From positions 6,820,001 through 6,884,000 of the forward strand of contig JALGAS010000001.1 in assembly GCA_023078685.1 (NCBI GenBank): 64,000 bases of DNA, in the 5' to 3' direction. This DNA comes from Neopestalotiopsis rosae. Lineage: Eukaryota; Ascomycota; Sordariomycetes; Amphisphaeriales; Sporocadaceae. The notes below the pieces were generated by a model that saw nothing but the letters and a program-made list of their open reading frames with translations, was not told the DNA's origin and searched no databases. Made by a program: the position numbers and the translations under genes. This document shows positions 24,790-34,537 of this stretch, piece by piece. Positions within the stretch are counted from its first letter, which is position 1; every line of letters begins with the position of its first letter.

Positions 24790-26472
24790 TTAGGCCAAGC
24801 TGATGTACAGACTATTTGGGCCAACAAAGGTAGCCCAATCATTGCTTTGACCCGGATTGGGCTTCGTCAAGCCCATGTTCTCTCCCACATTCATGTCGCG
24901 AAGCTTCCATACTTTTTTGACGACTGCCCTAATCCTCGTGACATTGGAAAGCGAGTCAGTCGACATGGCCTCGAGAGTCTCGAGAATCAGGCGCCTGCCG
25001 TGAATGGCTTCACCAGACGCTTGATCTCGAATCACAATGTCGTCTGTCGGATCCAGCTCAACAGCGGTGACGAACACTGGAAATGCTAATGCTCGTGCGC
25101 GTCCGGTGCGAAGCATGCGGAGAACTTGCTCCAGGATCTGCCGAACCAGTTGAGACACAACCGGCGTGGATGGCGTTGCATCATAGAGAACGCAATGAAG
25201 GTAGATCAGAGCCGATAGTCTTTTCAGCTCAGCAGACCAAATAAGTTCATCGTCATTGGGGACTTGAGTGACAGACTGCAAAGAGTGAATCCGGGCCTCC
25301 ATGGCATCCGATCGTTCGAATAGTTCTATAGCGTGCATCGTGGCAGCTGTCTTGGCTCTGCCCAGCTCAGTAATGTCGCAGAGGATCCCGGCAAGCTCTG
25401 GACTACAACCCATCCAGGAGTCGACTTGCCGTTTGTTGGTCATATTGTCCCAGTAATCTGCGCCAAATAAGGGAGCTTTCCCACAAGCAATCACGCTGAT
25501 TGAGTCTTGAAAGGCAAAGAATCGTTCCGCAAAGGCGGCCAACCCATCACTATTATCCTGTGGTCGCGTGAGTCCTCGCGCTCTCCCTATGCGGATGATG
25601 TCCTGGCTGGCTTCTAGATGTATCACCCATCGATGGTCGCACTTGCCAATGATCTCGTACAAACAAAGGAACATCATAGTGATCAACACCTGTGGAAACA
25701 TGGAACGCAAACTCGCTGTATCGGAAACAGACAGTCGTTTCTGCAAAGAAGCAAGGACGCCTCCTTTCAGAGACATGGCCTTTTGATTCCATCGCGGGTC
25801 TGCTAAGCTCCGATGGCGGGCAGAAAAAGCCAGTAAAGACTGAAGGACATCGTCTTGTCCCGCATGGGCGAGGAGCGGTGGAATCAGCTGGGCAAACGGA
25901 GAAGAAGCTGTCCGTGAAGTAGTGGTCAATGGGCATAGTTTTCGAAGATAATACTCAAAGAGACCCGAGTCAAAGTCTATCGACGTTGACAAGGGAGCTA
26001 ATTGACGCGGAATCAAGCTGTCTCGAAAAACGGGAGGCACCACGATGCACGAGCTGAGAGCCGAAGACGCTGTTGTGCACTCATCAGGCTCGGCGAGCAT
26101 ATCTGGACTCCTTGGTTCCGAGGGTTCTGGCTCGAAGTCCGTGAAATCTGCGTGTACAAAGTGGTGCGACCCAATCTCCGGTACCGACAACCAATGTGTT
26201 TCATTCGATACGGCCTGGGAAGGGCTCGGTGGTGAACCGCGAGCCTTTGGATCTTTCGTCCATACTCCTTGTCGCCCAAAGGCTACGCCGCGGCTTGCAA
26301 ACTCCTCGTGCCACTTGAGCTGCAGACCACTATGGCAAGGGAGACCGCGAGAAGAACAATTCCTGCAGACGGGCTTGGTCTCGTCGCACTTGACTTTGCG
26401 CTCACGACAAGATTTACATCCAGTCCTAGCTCGCCGGCGGATCGGACCGGTCCCGTCGGCACGCTTCCGGCC
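24790..26472 (-). CDS. Zn2Cys6 transcription factor
   Basis: Nuclear DNA-binding regulator. The binuclear zinc cluster is at residues 21-48 counted from the ATG at 26472, with Cys 21, 24, 31, 38, 41 and 48 (C-x2-C-x6-C-x6-C-x2-C-x6-C). The frame is open further 5' without an ATG, so an upstream exon adding about 40 residues is possible. The remainder resembles the fungal-specific domain of Fungal_trans_2-type regulators (LIPPLLAHAGQDDVLQSLLAFSA, LYEIIGKCDHRWVIHLEAS). About 560 aa, no intron seen in the body. Adjacent to the GMC oxidoreductase, which it may control; this is inference from position only. Confidence 0.88.
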   Translation of the reverse strand, partial: GRKRADGTGPIRRRARTGCKSCRERKVKCDETKPVCRNCSSRGLPCHSGLQLKWHEEFASRGVAFGRQGVWTKDPKARGSPPSPSQAVSNETHWLSVPEIGSHHFVHADFTDFEPEPSEPRSPDMLAEPDECTTASSALSSCIVVPPVFRDSLIPRQLAPLSTSIDFDSGLFEYYLRKLCPLTTTSRTASSPFAQLIPPLLAHAGQDDVLQSLLAFSARHRSLADPRWNQKAMSLKGGVLASLQKRLSVSDTASLRSMFPQVLITMMFLCLYEIIGKCDHRWVIHLEASQDIIRIGRARGLTRPQDNSDGLAAFAERFFAFQDSISVIACGKAPLFGADYWDNMTNKRQVDSWMGCSPELAGILCDITELGRAKTAATMHAIELFERSDAMEARIHSLQSVTQVPNDDELIWSAELKRLSALIYLHCVLYDATPSTPVVSQLVRQILEQVLRMLRTGRARALAFPVFVTAVELDPTDDIVIRDQASGEAIHGRRLILETLEAMSTDSLSNVTRIRAVVKKVWKLRDMNVGENMGLTKPNPGQSNDWATFVGPNSLYISLA

Positions 26473-27714
26473 TGGCATATGGTCGAATAAGGTTCCTGGG
26501 TATGATGTCGTCCGCTGTCGGGGACTCGAATGGATATATGGAGTCCGACGAGTGGGAGAATCTAGATCATCGTCAGAGCCGCCCTGGAGCTGTCCCACTG
26601 GAGATAAGGCGGGGAAGGCACTAGACTACGAGCTAAAGGGCATTTTAGTGCCCTACTGAAGATTATGGTCTCAGTGAAATTTTGGTATGTATCTACCATC
26701 GCATATTCATACGCAAGGACAATTCTGAGCTGCAGACCATTTGGGACTTTGTGGAGAGTATTTTGCGTCTACATAGTATGGATGCTTGAAGAACTATCTG
26801 GAGGCGTATAGGCAGACCATTCTACACATGCGGCGTCTGGCCCGTCTTTACGTATATTGGCAGATTAATTGCTGATAAAGTCGAGATTGAACAATAATCA
26901 CATCATAATAAATGGACATGCATTTTGGATATGGCTCACCATCTCTGAAGAGGATGCTACAGCGTGAACTCGATATTGTTATTAGAGCGTGATCAACGTC
27001 CATTCGCTGCTGCGCATTGAAACTACCAGGTCCATACCGCTAGCCTGCCAGTTCTCGCCGGTCTGCTGCCAACTGCGCCCCCGAGCACATCTCACTCAAA
27101 AGCTTATCTCGTTTCTTCCCCTCTTTTCCCTTCCCCCAAAACACTGAGTCGCAACACATCCGACCCTCGGACTGGAAAGTTCGCAGAGAACTTCTCCTCA
27201 CCAGGGCACAATCCAACACATACGCACATTTCAGAACAGTTCAGCACAACAAACACACGCACTGCACCCAAGAAGCACCTACCCAATCCCCATCTACCTA
27301 GTCAGGGGTTCGGTTCGTCCCATCCCCTAACGTGTCGCAGTCCAAAAGCCTACGGTACCTGCATGGCACATCTCTCGTGACACATTTCTGCTGTCGTCGG
27401 ATTGGCTGGAGAACAGCCGCCAGTCGCTGCCAGCAGGTGTCTGCTGTCGCGCTACTGCGACTGTTCTCTCTCTGCCAATACTATCGGGTAGGTCAGACAT
27501 ATTCATTATACTGCTAGTATATCAAATCGTTCCGTTCTCGGCGATAGCAAACCCGCCCTTTGACGCCCTTTGAGCATGTCAATGGCCCCCACCGGCCAAT
27601 GTCTGGAATCATGTAGAAGATATATAATCATACATATACTAATTGGTGATCAAGGCTACCCGTCAGCCTATTGTTCCTGTCCAGTACATACATACAATTC
27701 TTCACATCTTCAAA
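26473..27714. other. Intergenic, divergent
   Basis: 1.2 kb between divergent genes. A pyrimidine-rich stretch near 27110-27140 suits a promoter or 5' UTR of the downstream gene. No gene seen. Confidence 0.5.
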
Positions 27715-29601
27715 ATGCCAGCCATCATGGATGATCCCTCGAGCCCGACCATCTACCGTGTGTCGGGGCCGGCGCCGTATCCCGAGCCCGGCAAACCGGG
27801 TTTCCCGACGAGCATCAAGCCCCGCCAGGTCACCCTGAGGGATCGCCAGACCATTGCCACAGTGCTGCCGTTTGCTTCGAGCTCTCAAGTACCGCCGTCT
27901 CTGCTCAAATATCTGTCGGACCAATTTGCCAAGGAAATTGAAGGCGGCGATACCTACCCAATGGTAGAGCCCATGTCCTACGACCAGTACTCAAAGTATT
28001 GGTTTCAGAACTTTGCAGCCATCATGCTCCTAGGCACAATTGATAGTCCTGATCAGGTGGTTGAGGGCAAAGACTGGTCGAAAGAGTGTCTCGGCAGTTT
28101 TTACATCAAGCCCAACTATCCGGGTCGCAGCAGCCATATCTGCAATGCTGGATTCCTTGTCACTGAGGCTGCGCGAAACCGTGGTGTAGGTCGACAATTG
28201 GGTGAAAGCTACCTCGACTGGGCACCCAAGCTCGGATACACCTACTCCGTCTTCAACCTAGTATACGAGACGAACGTGGCATCGTGCAAAATCTGGGATG
28301 GCCTCGGCTTCAAGCGGATCGGCCGTGTCAAGAACTGTGGCAATCTTAAATCCTACCCTGACCGCCTTGTCGATGCCATCATTTATGGACGGGGCCTCGG
28401 AGAAGCCGCAGGGGACGGCGCTGACGGGCCGGTGAGTGAAGAACGATTCGACAAGATCAAATTTTACCTCAAGTACGGAAAGTATCCAAACGGATCTGAC
28501 AGAGCCGAGAAAAGTAGGCTACGCAGCGCAGCGACGCATTATAAGTTGCTCGAGAACGATGTCCTCATGCTCAAGGACAAGGAAGTCATCAGCGATCCTG
28601 CTCGCCAGATGGACATTGCCAAGCAGGTCCATGAGGACGGTACCCATGCGGGCATTAATAAGACTACAGCCACTATTGCCGAGAAATACCATTGGAGCCG
28701 CATCAAGGAGACAGTCTCGGATGTAATTAGGTTATGCTCTGAATGCAAGGAATTAGGCAAGGTGCCTCTACCAAACGCTGCCGCCGCTCGAAAGATGACA
28801 ACGCAAAATTCCGTGTCTTCTCAGCTTGCCGAGACTTACAAGCCCTCGGTAGAACTTGAGCCTCCACCTCCAGACATGGAAACTACCGAGAGAATCTTGG
28901 ATCTGAGGAATCCATCGCGGCCAGCACCCACCATGAGCGATTTGAACGTCAGGCCATATGATCATCAAAGTGACCTCGCCTCTTTGTTAAATCCAGAGCC
29001 AATTTCGCCTGACCATCTTTTGCTGCCTCACCGCGAGCTCCTCGATGCTACATCGAATTTGTCCGTGATACCGTACGATCCAGTCAACATTTTTGCACAA
29101 ATAGACCCCCAAATCATTGGACAGTCAGGAAATCACGATACAAGCGATCACTTTGACGCCTTTTCCGATCTGGGGCCGCAGCAAATCTCTGATCAATACA
29201 TGCATTCACCATACGATGTTCATATGCCGGCAACACATCCACCACCAGACGATCATGACACGTATCTCAAATTACAAGCATTGCTCAACGAGGAACCAGA
29301 TGACATGACACACAGCTTTGAAGGAAGGAGCACTGTGGATGACGACAATGTGCTGTCATCGGGGGTATCACACCACGAGCAGGACGACGATGCAGGTGAT
29401 GGGGGTCTCGATATGCTGATAGATCATCAGGATGATCCTGACCAAGGAAGCCTGGACGCGTCAATGAACAAGGATCCTCGGGACCAAGGAGGTGGACAAA
29501 ATGTCGGAGCAGAGAAGAGGGACAGGCGGAGCACAATGCTAGAAGATGCCCGGTCGCCAAAGCGACGAAATTGGGATCATGTCGTCTTTGATGCATCTTA
29601 A
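27715..29601 (+). CDS. Spt10-like protein: GNAT acetyltransferase domain plus H2C2 integrase-type zinc finger
   Basis: Single exon, 628 aa from the ATG at 27715. The N-terminal half is a GNAT fold: GSFYIKPNYPG, NAGFLVTEAARNRGVGRQLGESYLDWA (acetyl-CoA-binding RNRGVG loop) and NVASCKIWDGLGFKRIG. It is followed by an H2C2 finger with His 306, His 311, Cys 341 and Cys 344 (H-x4-H-x29-C-x2-C) in the context THAGINKTT. This domain order matches yeast Spt10, an activator of histone genes whose DNA-binding domain carries a retroviral-integrase-like H2C2 finger. The C-terminal 270 residues are acidic, low-complexity and end in a basic patch (SPKRRNWD). Histone-gene regulation is inferred from the family; a domesticated integrase finger on an unrelated acetyltransferase is the alternative. 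Confidence 0.8.
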   Translation: MPAIMDDPSSPTIYRVSGPAPYPEPGKPGFPTSIKPRQVTLRDRQTIATVLPFASSSQVPPSLLKYLSDQFAKEIEGGDTYPMVEPMSYDQYSKYWFQNFAAIMLLGTIDSPDQVVEGKDWSKECLGSFYIKPNYPGRSSHICNAGFLVTEAARNRGVGRQLGESYLDWAPKLGYTYSVFNLVYETNVASCKIWDGLGFKRIGRVKNCGNLKSYPDRLVDAIIYGRGLGEAAGDGADGPVSEERFDKIKFYLKYGKYPNGSDRAEKSRLRSAATHYKLLENDVLMLKDKEVISDPARQMDIAKQVHEDGTHAGINKTTATIAEKYHWSRIKETVSDVIRLCSECKELGKVPLPNAAAARKMTTQNSVSSQLAETYKPSVELEPPPPDMETTERILDLRNPSRPAPTMSDLNVRPYDHQSDLASLLNPEPISPDHLLLPHRELLDATSNLSVIPYDPVNIFAQIDPQIIGQSGNHDTSDHFDAFSDLGPQQISDQYMHSPYDVHMPATHPPPDDHDTYLKLQALLNEEPDDMTHSFEGRSTVDDDNVLSSGVSHHEQDDDAGDGGLDMLIDHQDDPDQGSLDASMNKDPRDQGGGQNVGAEKRDRRSTMLEDARSPKRRNWDHVVFDAS

Positions 29602-29791
29602 GGAACAGTCAACCCGAATATTATTAATGCGGTAGGTAAATTCTACCCATGGTTAAAACACAATGCCTTAATAGACTAACGTGCATCAAAGGTAATGTTA
29701 TCGAGCATGCTGAAGCTCCTGGTGTGTAGAAGATACATGTACCAAAGCATCATTACCACAATCCTTTGTGATCACTATTCAAATCTCGGAT

Positions 29792-30519
29792 TTAGGTAGA
29801 GATGGTGTACTTGGAGTTTCCACCAGCACTTCCCCAGCCCTCCGTCGCCAATACCTGATAATCGTGCGTTCCCAAGTTCAGGCCGGCCTTGGCCCAGGCG
29901 TCGAAGTGATTCTTGGTGGTAATCGTACCACTTCCAGGGCGGGCGGTTCGGCGGTTTGAGATGTACTGGGTAAAGGTGGTGGTACCGACGATGGAGGGCT
30001 GGTTAACCTGCGTGTGCTTCCAGATGTCGTACACGGATCCGTCGCTCTCCACCGTGCCGACCTGGGTTCCTTGGGCCGACCCCTTGCCGTCCGACGTGTA
30101 CTCCTGGATGTAGTACTCGACGAGCGGGTTCTTGGTCCACCCATACACAGAGACCAGGACAGTGCCGGCCGAGTGCGAGGTCGATCCGTCAAAGGTGATG
30201 TTCCTGAAGCAAGAAGAGTCAGACGCGAACTTTTACGGGGACGGTGGGCCATCCTCATTGTCACCTACCTGGTGGTACCCTTGCTCCAGCCTTTGCCAAC
30301 GACAAAGTCTCCAGCGCCAGAGAAGCTGACCGAGTACCCGTTGCTCGTGGGCGAGAAATTGACGTTGCCGCCCGTCTTGTAGTTTTGGTTGTAGTCCTGG
30401 CGGCGCGCAAGGGTATCGGCGCCAAACTCGAAATCGGGCAGGTCTGGCCCAATCGTTGGTGCTGCGATAGCCCCAGTGATGGCCGAGATGGCGAGAGCGA
30501 GACGACCGAGAGAGATCAT
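29792..30519 (-). CDS. GH11 endo-beta-1,4-xylanase, secreted
   Basis: Cleaves xylan backbones outside the cell. Exons 30519..30269 and 30203..29792 give about 220 aa, the normal GH11 size. Signal peptide LALAISAITGAIA is followed by a short propeptide ending at a dibasic ARR. The jelly-roll fold is recognisable from KTGGNVNFSPTSNGYSVSF, GWSKGTTRNITFDG, WTKNPLVEYYIQEY (nucleophile Glu in VEYY), TVESDGSVYDIWKHTQVNQPSI, and LATEGWGSAG (acid/base Glu). Only the lone GH11 domain is present, with no cellulose-binding module. Confidence 0.95.
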
Positions 30520-30615
30520 ATTGACAAAAGCGATGGACAAGGAGTTGAAGCAAACAGAGCGATGCATTTACGTGGTAGCAGGAAAATTTTACTCCATTCC
30601 TGCAGCGACTTGTAG

Positions 30616-30650
30616 CTTTATACGCTACGACATCCGTGTGTCCGGCTAAA
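30616..30650 (-). promoter_or_regulatory. Xylanase promoter elements: TATA-like box and XlnR/Xyr1-type motif
   Basis: TATAAAG on the minus strand (30616-30622) lies about 100 bp upstream of the xylanase ATG. GGCTAAA (30644-30650, plus strand) matches the known XlnR/Xyr1 binding motif GGCTAA(A) and is about 125 bp upstream of the ATG. One copy only, so binding is an inference. Confidence 0.5.
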
Positions 30651-31237
30651 TTCAACATCGCCTTACCAAATCCGAATGACTGAAACATGTTCATTTGGAA
30701 GATATCGTGCACTAGAGTAGTGGCGCGGTGCTCGTATTACCCTCTATATTGTATAGCGAATCAAGTGCCAAGGCTTGGCTTTTGCCGTCCCGCTGGCTCG
30801 GCGGGGCAGGCTATAAGCCCTGGGTCATAAGCATTTGGCCTAGCTGTGGTCACTGCAGAAGGCGACCCGTCTCAATTTCAGCCAAGTTGAATATCCGGAG
30901 ACCAATCGCATTTCTGACATGGTTTAAGCAAAACCTGAAAGAAGCAAAAGTCAGAGACACCAAGGAGTCCTTCCATTCCGAGTTGTACACCTAACTAGGT
31001 AGATATTGGGTGGTACCCGGCTTTGGTGGCTTGTCCTACAGGCACATTTCGCCTAAACCAGGTAGGGTCTTCCGATCGACAAATACCCTGTCCGGGATTT
31101 ATTGACACACGAGTTTGTAATGCCGAACAACATAAGCTTAATTGTGCATTCGGCATTACGGTGAACTTCCAAAGATACATGTTCATTCAAGGAAAACAAC
31201 TCCGACATATGACACTCTGCCTATTCCTGTCAATTGC
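30651..31237. other. Intergenic
   Basis: No gene. Holds the imperfect palindrome at 31117-31159. Confidence 0.5.
31117..31159. repeat. 43-nt imperfect palindrome with perfect 11-bp arms
   Basis: GTAATGCCGAA at 31117-31127 is exactly inverted at 31149-31159. The interior contains TAAGCTTA flanked by ACAA and TTGT, so most of the element can pair. It lies about 80 bp past the stop of the YCII-like gene. Function unknown. Confidence 0.8.
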
Positions 31238-31894
31238 CTACTCCTGCTCCTTCTGCGCCCTCCTTTCCTCTGCCTCAGCGAGAACATCTTGAAGTGGCTC
31301 CTCAAGCTCCACCTTGTGCCAAAGCGTTCCGTCGTCACTCTTCTTCATGTTTCCTTCTTGGAGCTCTTTATCAAACGTAGCGAGCATCTGATCACCAGTG
31401 CGCTCCCGAATATCGGACGGAGTATTCTCAACAGCGGTTTTAGTGTCCTGCAGCTTCCGTATCTCGATGCTGGATCCTTCGAAGGATAGCGGGCACGATT
31501 GCGCCCAGGAGATGGCGTCGTCGAGGCTGGGAAACTCGACGGTGAAGTAGTTCATGATGTCCCTGGTGAGTGCATGCTGGCTGCCACGCGTGACGAAAGA
31601 CTTGGGCGTCACAAGCGGCGATTCTCCGTCATTCTCCCTGAGCATGTCGTCCAGTTTCCCGTCCTTCACGTCGTCTGGGGTATCAAAGTCGATCTTGATG
31701 CTTGTCTCTTCCGACGACTCGACGAGGAAATCGGCTCCCTTGAGCCTTCCGGCTTTGACTTGTTCTTGGATCCAGGTGACGACATCGCGCATCACTTTCT
31801 GTACCAATGGGTCCCCCTTTAGGCTCTCCTTATCCTCCTTCTCATCAAGTGAGCGCCGGTTGGCAAATATGACAAAAACAGCGTACTTCGGCAT
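31238..31894 (-). CDS. YCII/DGPF-like domain protein
   Basis: Single exon, 218 aa from the ATG at 31894. KYAVFVIFANR at the start and YFTVEFPSLDDAISWAQSCP with IEIRKL later resemble the ferredoxin-like YCII (DGPF) fold, a small family of unclear, possibly enzymatic, function. The C-terminal 60 residues are charged and helical. Probably cytosolic. An unrelated dimeric alpha-beta barrel protein is possible. Confidence 0.6.
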   Translation of the reverse strand: MPKYAVFVIFANRRSLDEKEDKESLKGDPLVQKVMRDVVTWIQEQVKAGRLKGADFLVESSEETSIKIDFDTPDDVKDGKLDDMLRENDGESPLVTPKSFVTRGSQHALTRDIMNYFTVEFPSLDDAISWAQSCPLSFEGSSIEIRKLQDTKTAVENTPSDIRERTGDQMLATFDKELQEGNMKKSDDGTLWHKVELEEPLQDVLAEAEERRAQKEQE

Positions 31895-32622
31895 TGTATG
31901 AATCGTAATTATGTTTCCGAGTCGGAAGTTTCTCAGATTGCTACGGTCAATGTATTGATGAGTGGTCCAGATGAGGGATGAACGAGCGCGTCTGTAAAGC
32001 TGCACCATGTCGCAAATTTCTAGGCTTGCTTGGGAGAAGCATTGCCACGTCACATGTAAAACAAGATATAGTTTGCGAAATGCACCATTTTGAACGACGA
32101 GTTATGAATGGCCCTCATCTGTAGTGTGTCATAAAATCAGGATTTGTGCCAATGAATGCATGAACGTAGGGAGAAGCATACCTAGATTCTGGCCCCCAAC
32201 AGAACTTACTAGGTCGCCCACGTGGCTCCGCATACTCTGTGTATAGGGTGTTTTCATGATGACCACGGTGCAAGTGCATGCATACGTTCGATCAACCGAG
32301 TTTGCAGTCCAGGAGCTGGTATGTTGCAAGATGACGCAATCGAAGCAGACTATGGAGAGCGGAGGCATGCTGGAGGAACACTCGCAAAGTAATCACGGCG
32401 AGTAGCCTTCTGTCTCCCACCAATCGCGGTCATGTACCGAGGTACTTTGCCAGCTTGCTTCGCGTTTACCACGAATAATTCATTGTGGACCTTGATCTTG
32501 GAAAAACGGTAGAATAATTTCAAACAGACTACTTTCCTTGTTGTTGCTGCTCAGTCAAATGTCAAATCCCAGGCTCATTTCAGGATGCGCCAGCATTTCT
32601 GTCCCAACTCGTTTTCCTCATA
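31895..32622. other. Intergenic
   Basis: Nothing recognisable on either strand. Confidence 0.5.
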
Positions 32623-33731
32623 CTAGTCTTGAAGTTCTGTCCCAGCTTGACGTTTCAGACAACAACTGAGATGTCTGTTCTTATTTCCTGCCTTCGTTAT
32701 ATGCTCCTCGCAGTGTGGGCAGTCCCAACTCGTGTCAGGAATTCCTACTCGTCTCGCCCAAGGTCCGTGGCCGGAGTTATAATGCACATACAACTCCCGC
32801 TTGTATGAAAACCTGAACGAACACCGCTTATCGTCCTCGGCTTCGCACAACAACGGTTTGTCATGTTTCTTTTGATGTCTACTAGAAACGAATGTGTTAG
32901 AATCGTCGCAGCGTCGTGGGACGCGCGCCGCAGTAGAAGTGAACTCACGTTTGATCTCGACCGTGTTTATGCCATTTGCGACAGCACCACAAGTGATTCG
33001 GTTTTGTTCTACCTTTAGATATGTAAGTATGATATAGCGTAAATCGAGATAATCAATTCACCTTCGTCATCCACCACGGACCATTCTGGCGCCTCCGGCT
33101 CCATGTTAGACGTCAAATCGTTAGTCACCTCCTCTTCGGGTACTCCCGTCTCATCAAGGCTCTCGTCCAGTCCCATACGGAGTCTAGCCAACCCACTGGT
33201 GTGTGGGTCAGTGCCATACACACGTGAATCCGCCCTGGCCTATATGCCTGGACCGGGGGTGGAAAAGATCGTAGTGAGATGGGTAGCCAGAGGTGCCTCC
33301 GCGCCTGGCATGTCAACTGCCTGGTGCATCATCGGCAAAAGCCCTGGTGGAAATGAAACTGCTGTACTGTATGTGTCATTGTAGACAAGTAACGATGGAA
33401 AGCTCGGGGCAGGTTCGGTCATGGTTGGAAACGAATAACTGTCCAGCGACGGCGTCGAATCGAAAATCTGATCTGGATAAGTAGAAGCCATATCTGGAGG
33501 CAGCGGAGGCTGAAACTGCATTTCAAACTCCAATGTAGACGCATCATCCGGTGAGAACTGCTCAAGATCCGCCGGAAAGGTGTCAATGGCCTCTCCCCAG
33601 TCTGCGCGAAGAAATTGGTGAGTAGGTGTCTGGGAAGACAACCGAGGCTTCAACTCACTAGATGCTACGGGATTGTACATATAGGGATCGTCGTCGAAGA
33701 AGGACCACTCATCTTCAGGACTAGTTCCCAT
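32623..33731 (-). CDS. Zinc-finger-like regulatory protein, interrupted by an in-frame stop or a weak intron
   Basis: Starts at the ATG at 33731 (MGTSPEDEWSFFDDDPY). The acidic, Pro/Ser-rich N-terminal half looks like an activation region. A phase-neutral 57-nt intron with a GTGAGT donor may exist near 33604-33660. The frame meets TAG at 33240-33242, then continues in the same frame (ARADSRVYGTDPHTSG) to a good intron at about 33012-33061, a second intron ending near 32881, and Cys/His-rich sequence (LWCCRKWHKHGRDQT, RHQKKHDKP, WDCPHCEEH, NKNRHLSCC) resembling degenerate C2H2 fingers. A 78-nt GT-AG segment 33240..33317, phase 0, would remove the stop but has a poor GTTGAC donor. Either a rare intron or a nonsense mutation. 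Confidence 0.5.
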
Positions 33732-34537
33732 GATGTTGGGTATGCGCTTGACGATCACGGCGAATGAGCGAGCTGAATAAAGAAGAATCGCTTATTTGAC
33801 GAGTAGTATCCTCAGGAGGCATGAGATGAACTCAATCAAAGCACTGCCGGCTGAGTGAGAGTAGTTTATATGTCCATCGAGAAAGCATCGTTGAATCTGG
33901 GGCCGAAGTATAGTAAGATTGAGAGGAGGACGCGACACAATGAAAATCATTGTTTTGCCCCTCAGTGTTCCATCATTAGGAATTTTTGGAGGCTTCTGCG
34001 CATCGGGACGCTAGATGCGCAGATAAGCCACATGCTGCAGCTCAAACCTGTTGATGTTGTACAATATGCCATTCTCGAGCAAACTCCGAGTGGCCTGGGC
34101 GGCATGCGGTGCAGCTTACCAAAACCTTAAAATTTCCATCGAAAATTGCGGTGAGCGATCCACAGCCATTTATAGTACTGCCGCTCTGCCACCCATCATG
34201 CTGCCAACACAGAGCACGCAGCTATTGGCACCACGCATCAGCTCCGTGGTTGACCTCCCATGCACGTCGGTCGGCCTCTCGTAGAGTTGAGGAGGGGTGC
34301 GAAGTTTCCGAATAACGACACTGGCGATCTCGAATGGATGGAGTCAACAAGAATGTTCGAAGTCCTTTGCGTCATCTTTTCCAGCATGGACAGCAAACAC
34401 AATTTCCAAATATGGGATCCGACTATATAAAAAAGAATTCATGACGTTCCCTATCAATGTTAGTCGACCAAGAGCGACAAGTCCTTACTCGTCTACATCC
34501 AACACGGCGCATCCGTTTACCATAATATCGATCCAGC
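33732..34537. other. Intergenic, divergent starts
   Basis: Shared upstream region of the zinc-finger-like and deaminase-like genes. No gene seen. Confidence 0.5.

Noticed and set aside
26045..26659. 204-codon plus-strand frame
   Set aside because: Antisense to the Zn2Cys6 regulator; Arg/Ser-rich and without family features.
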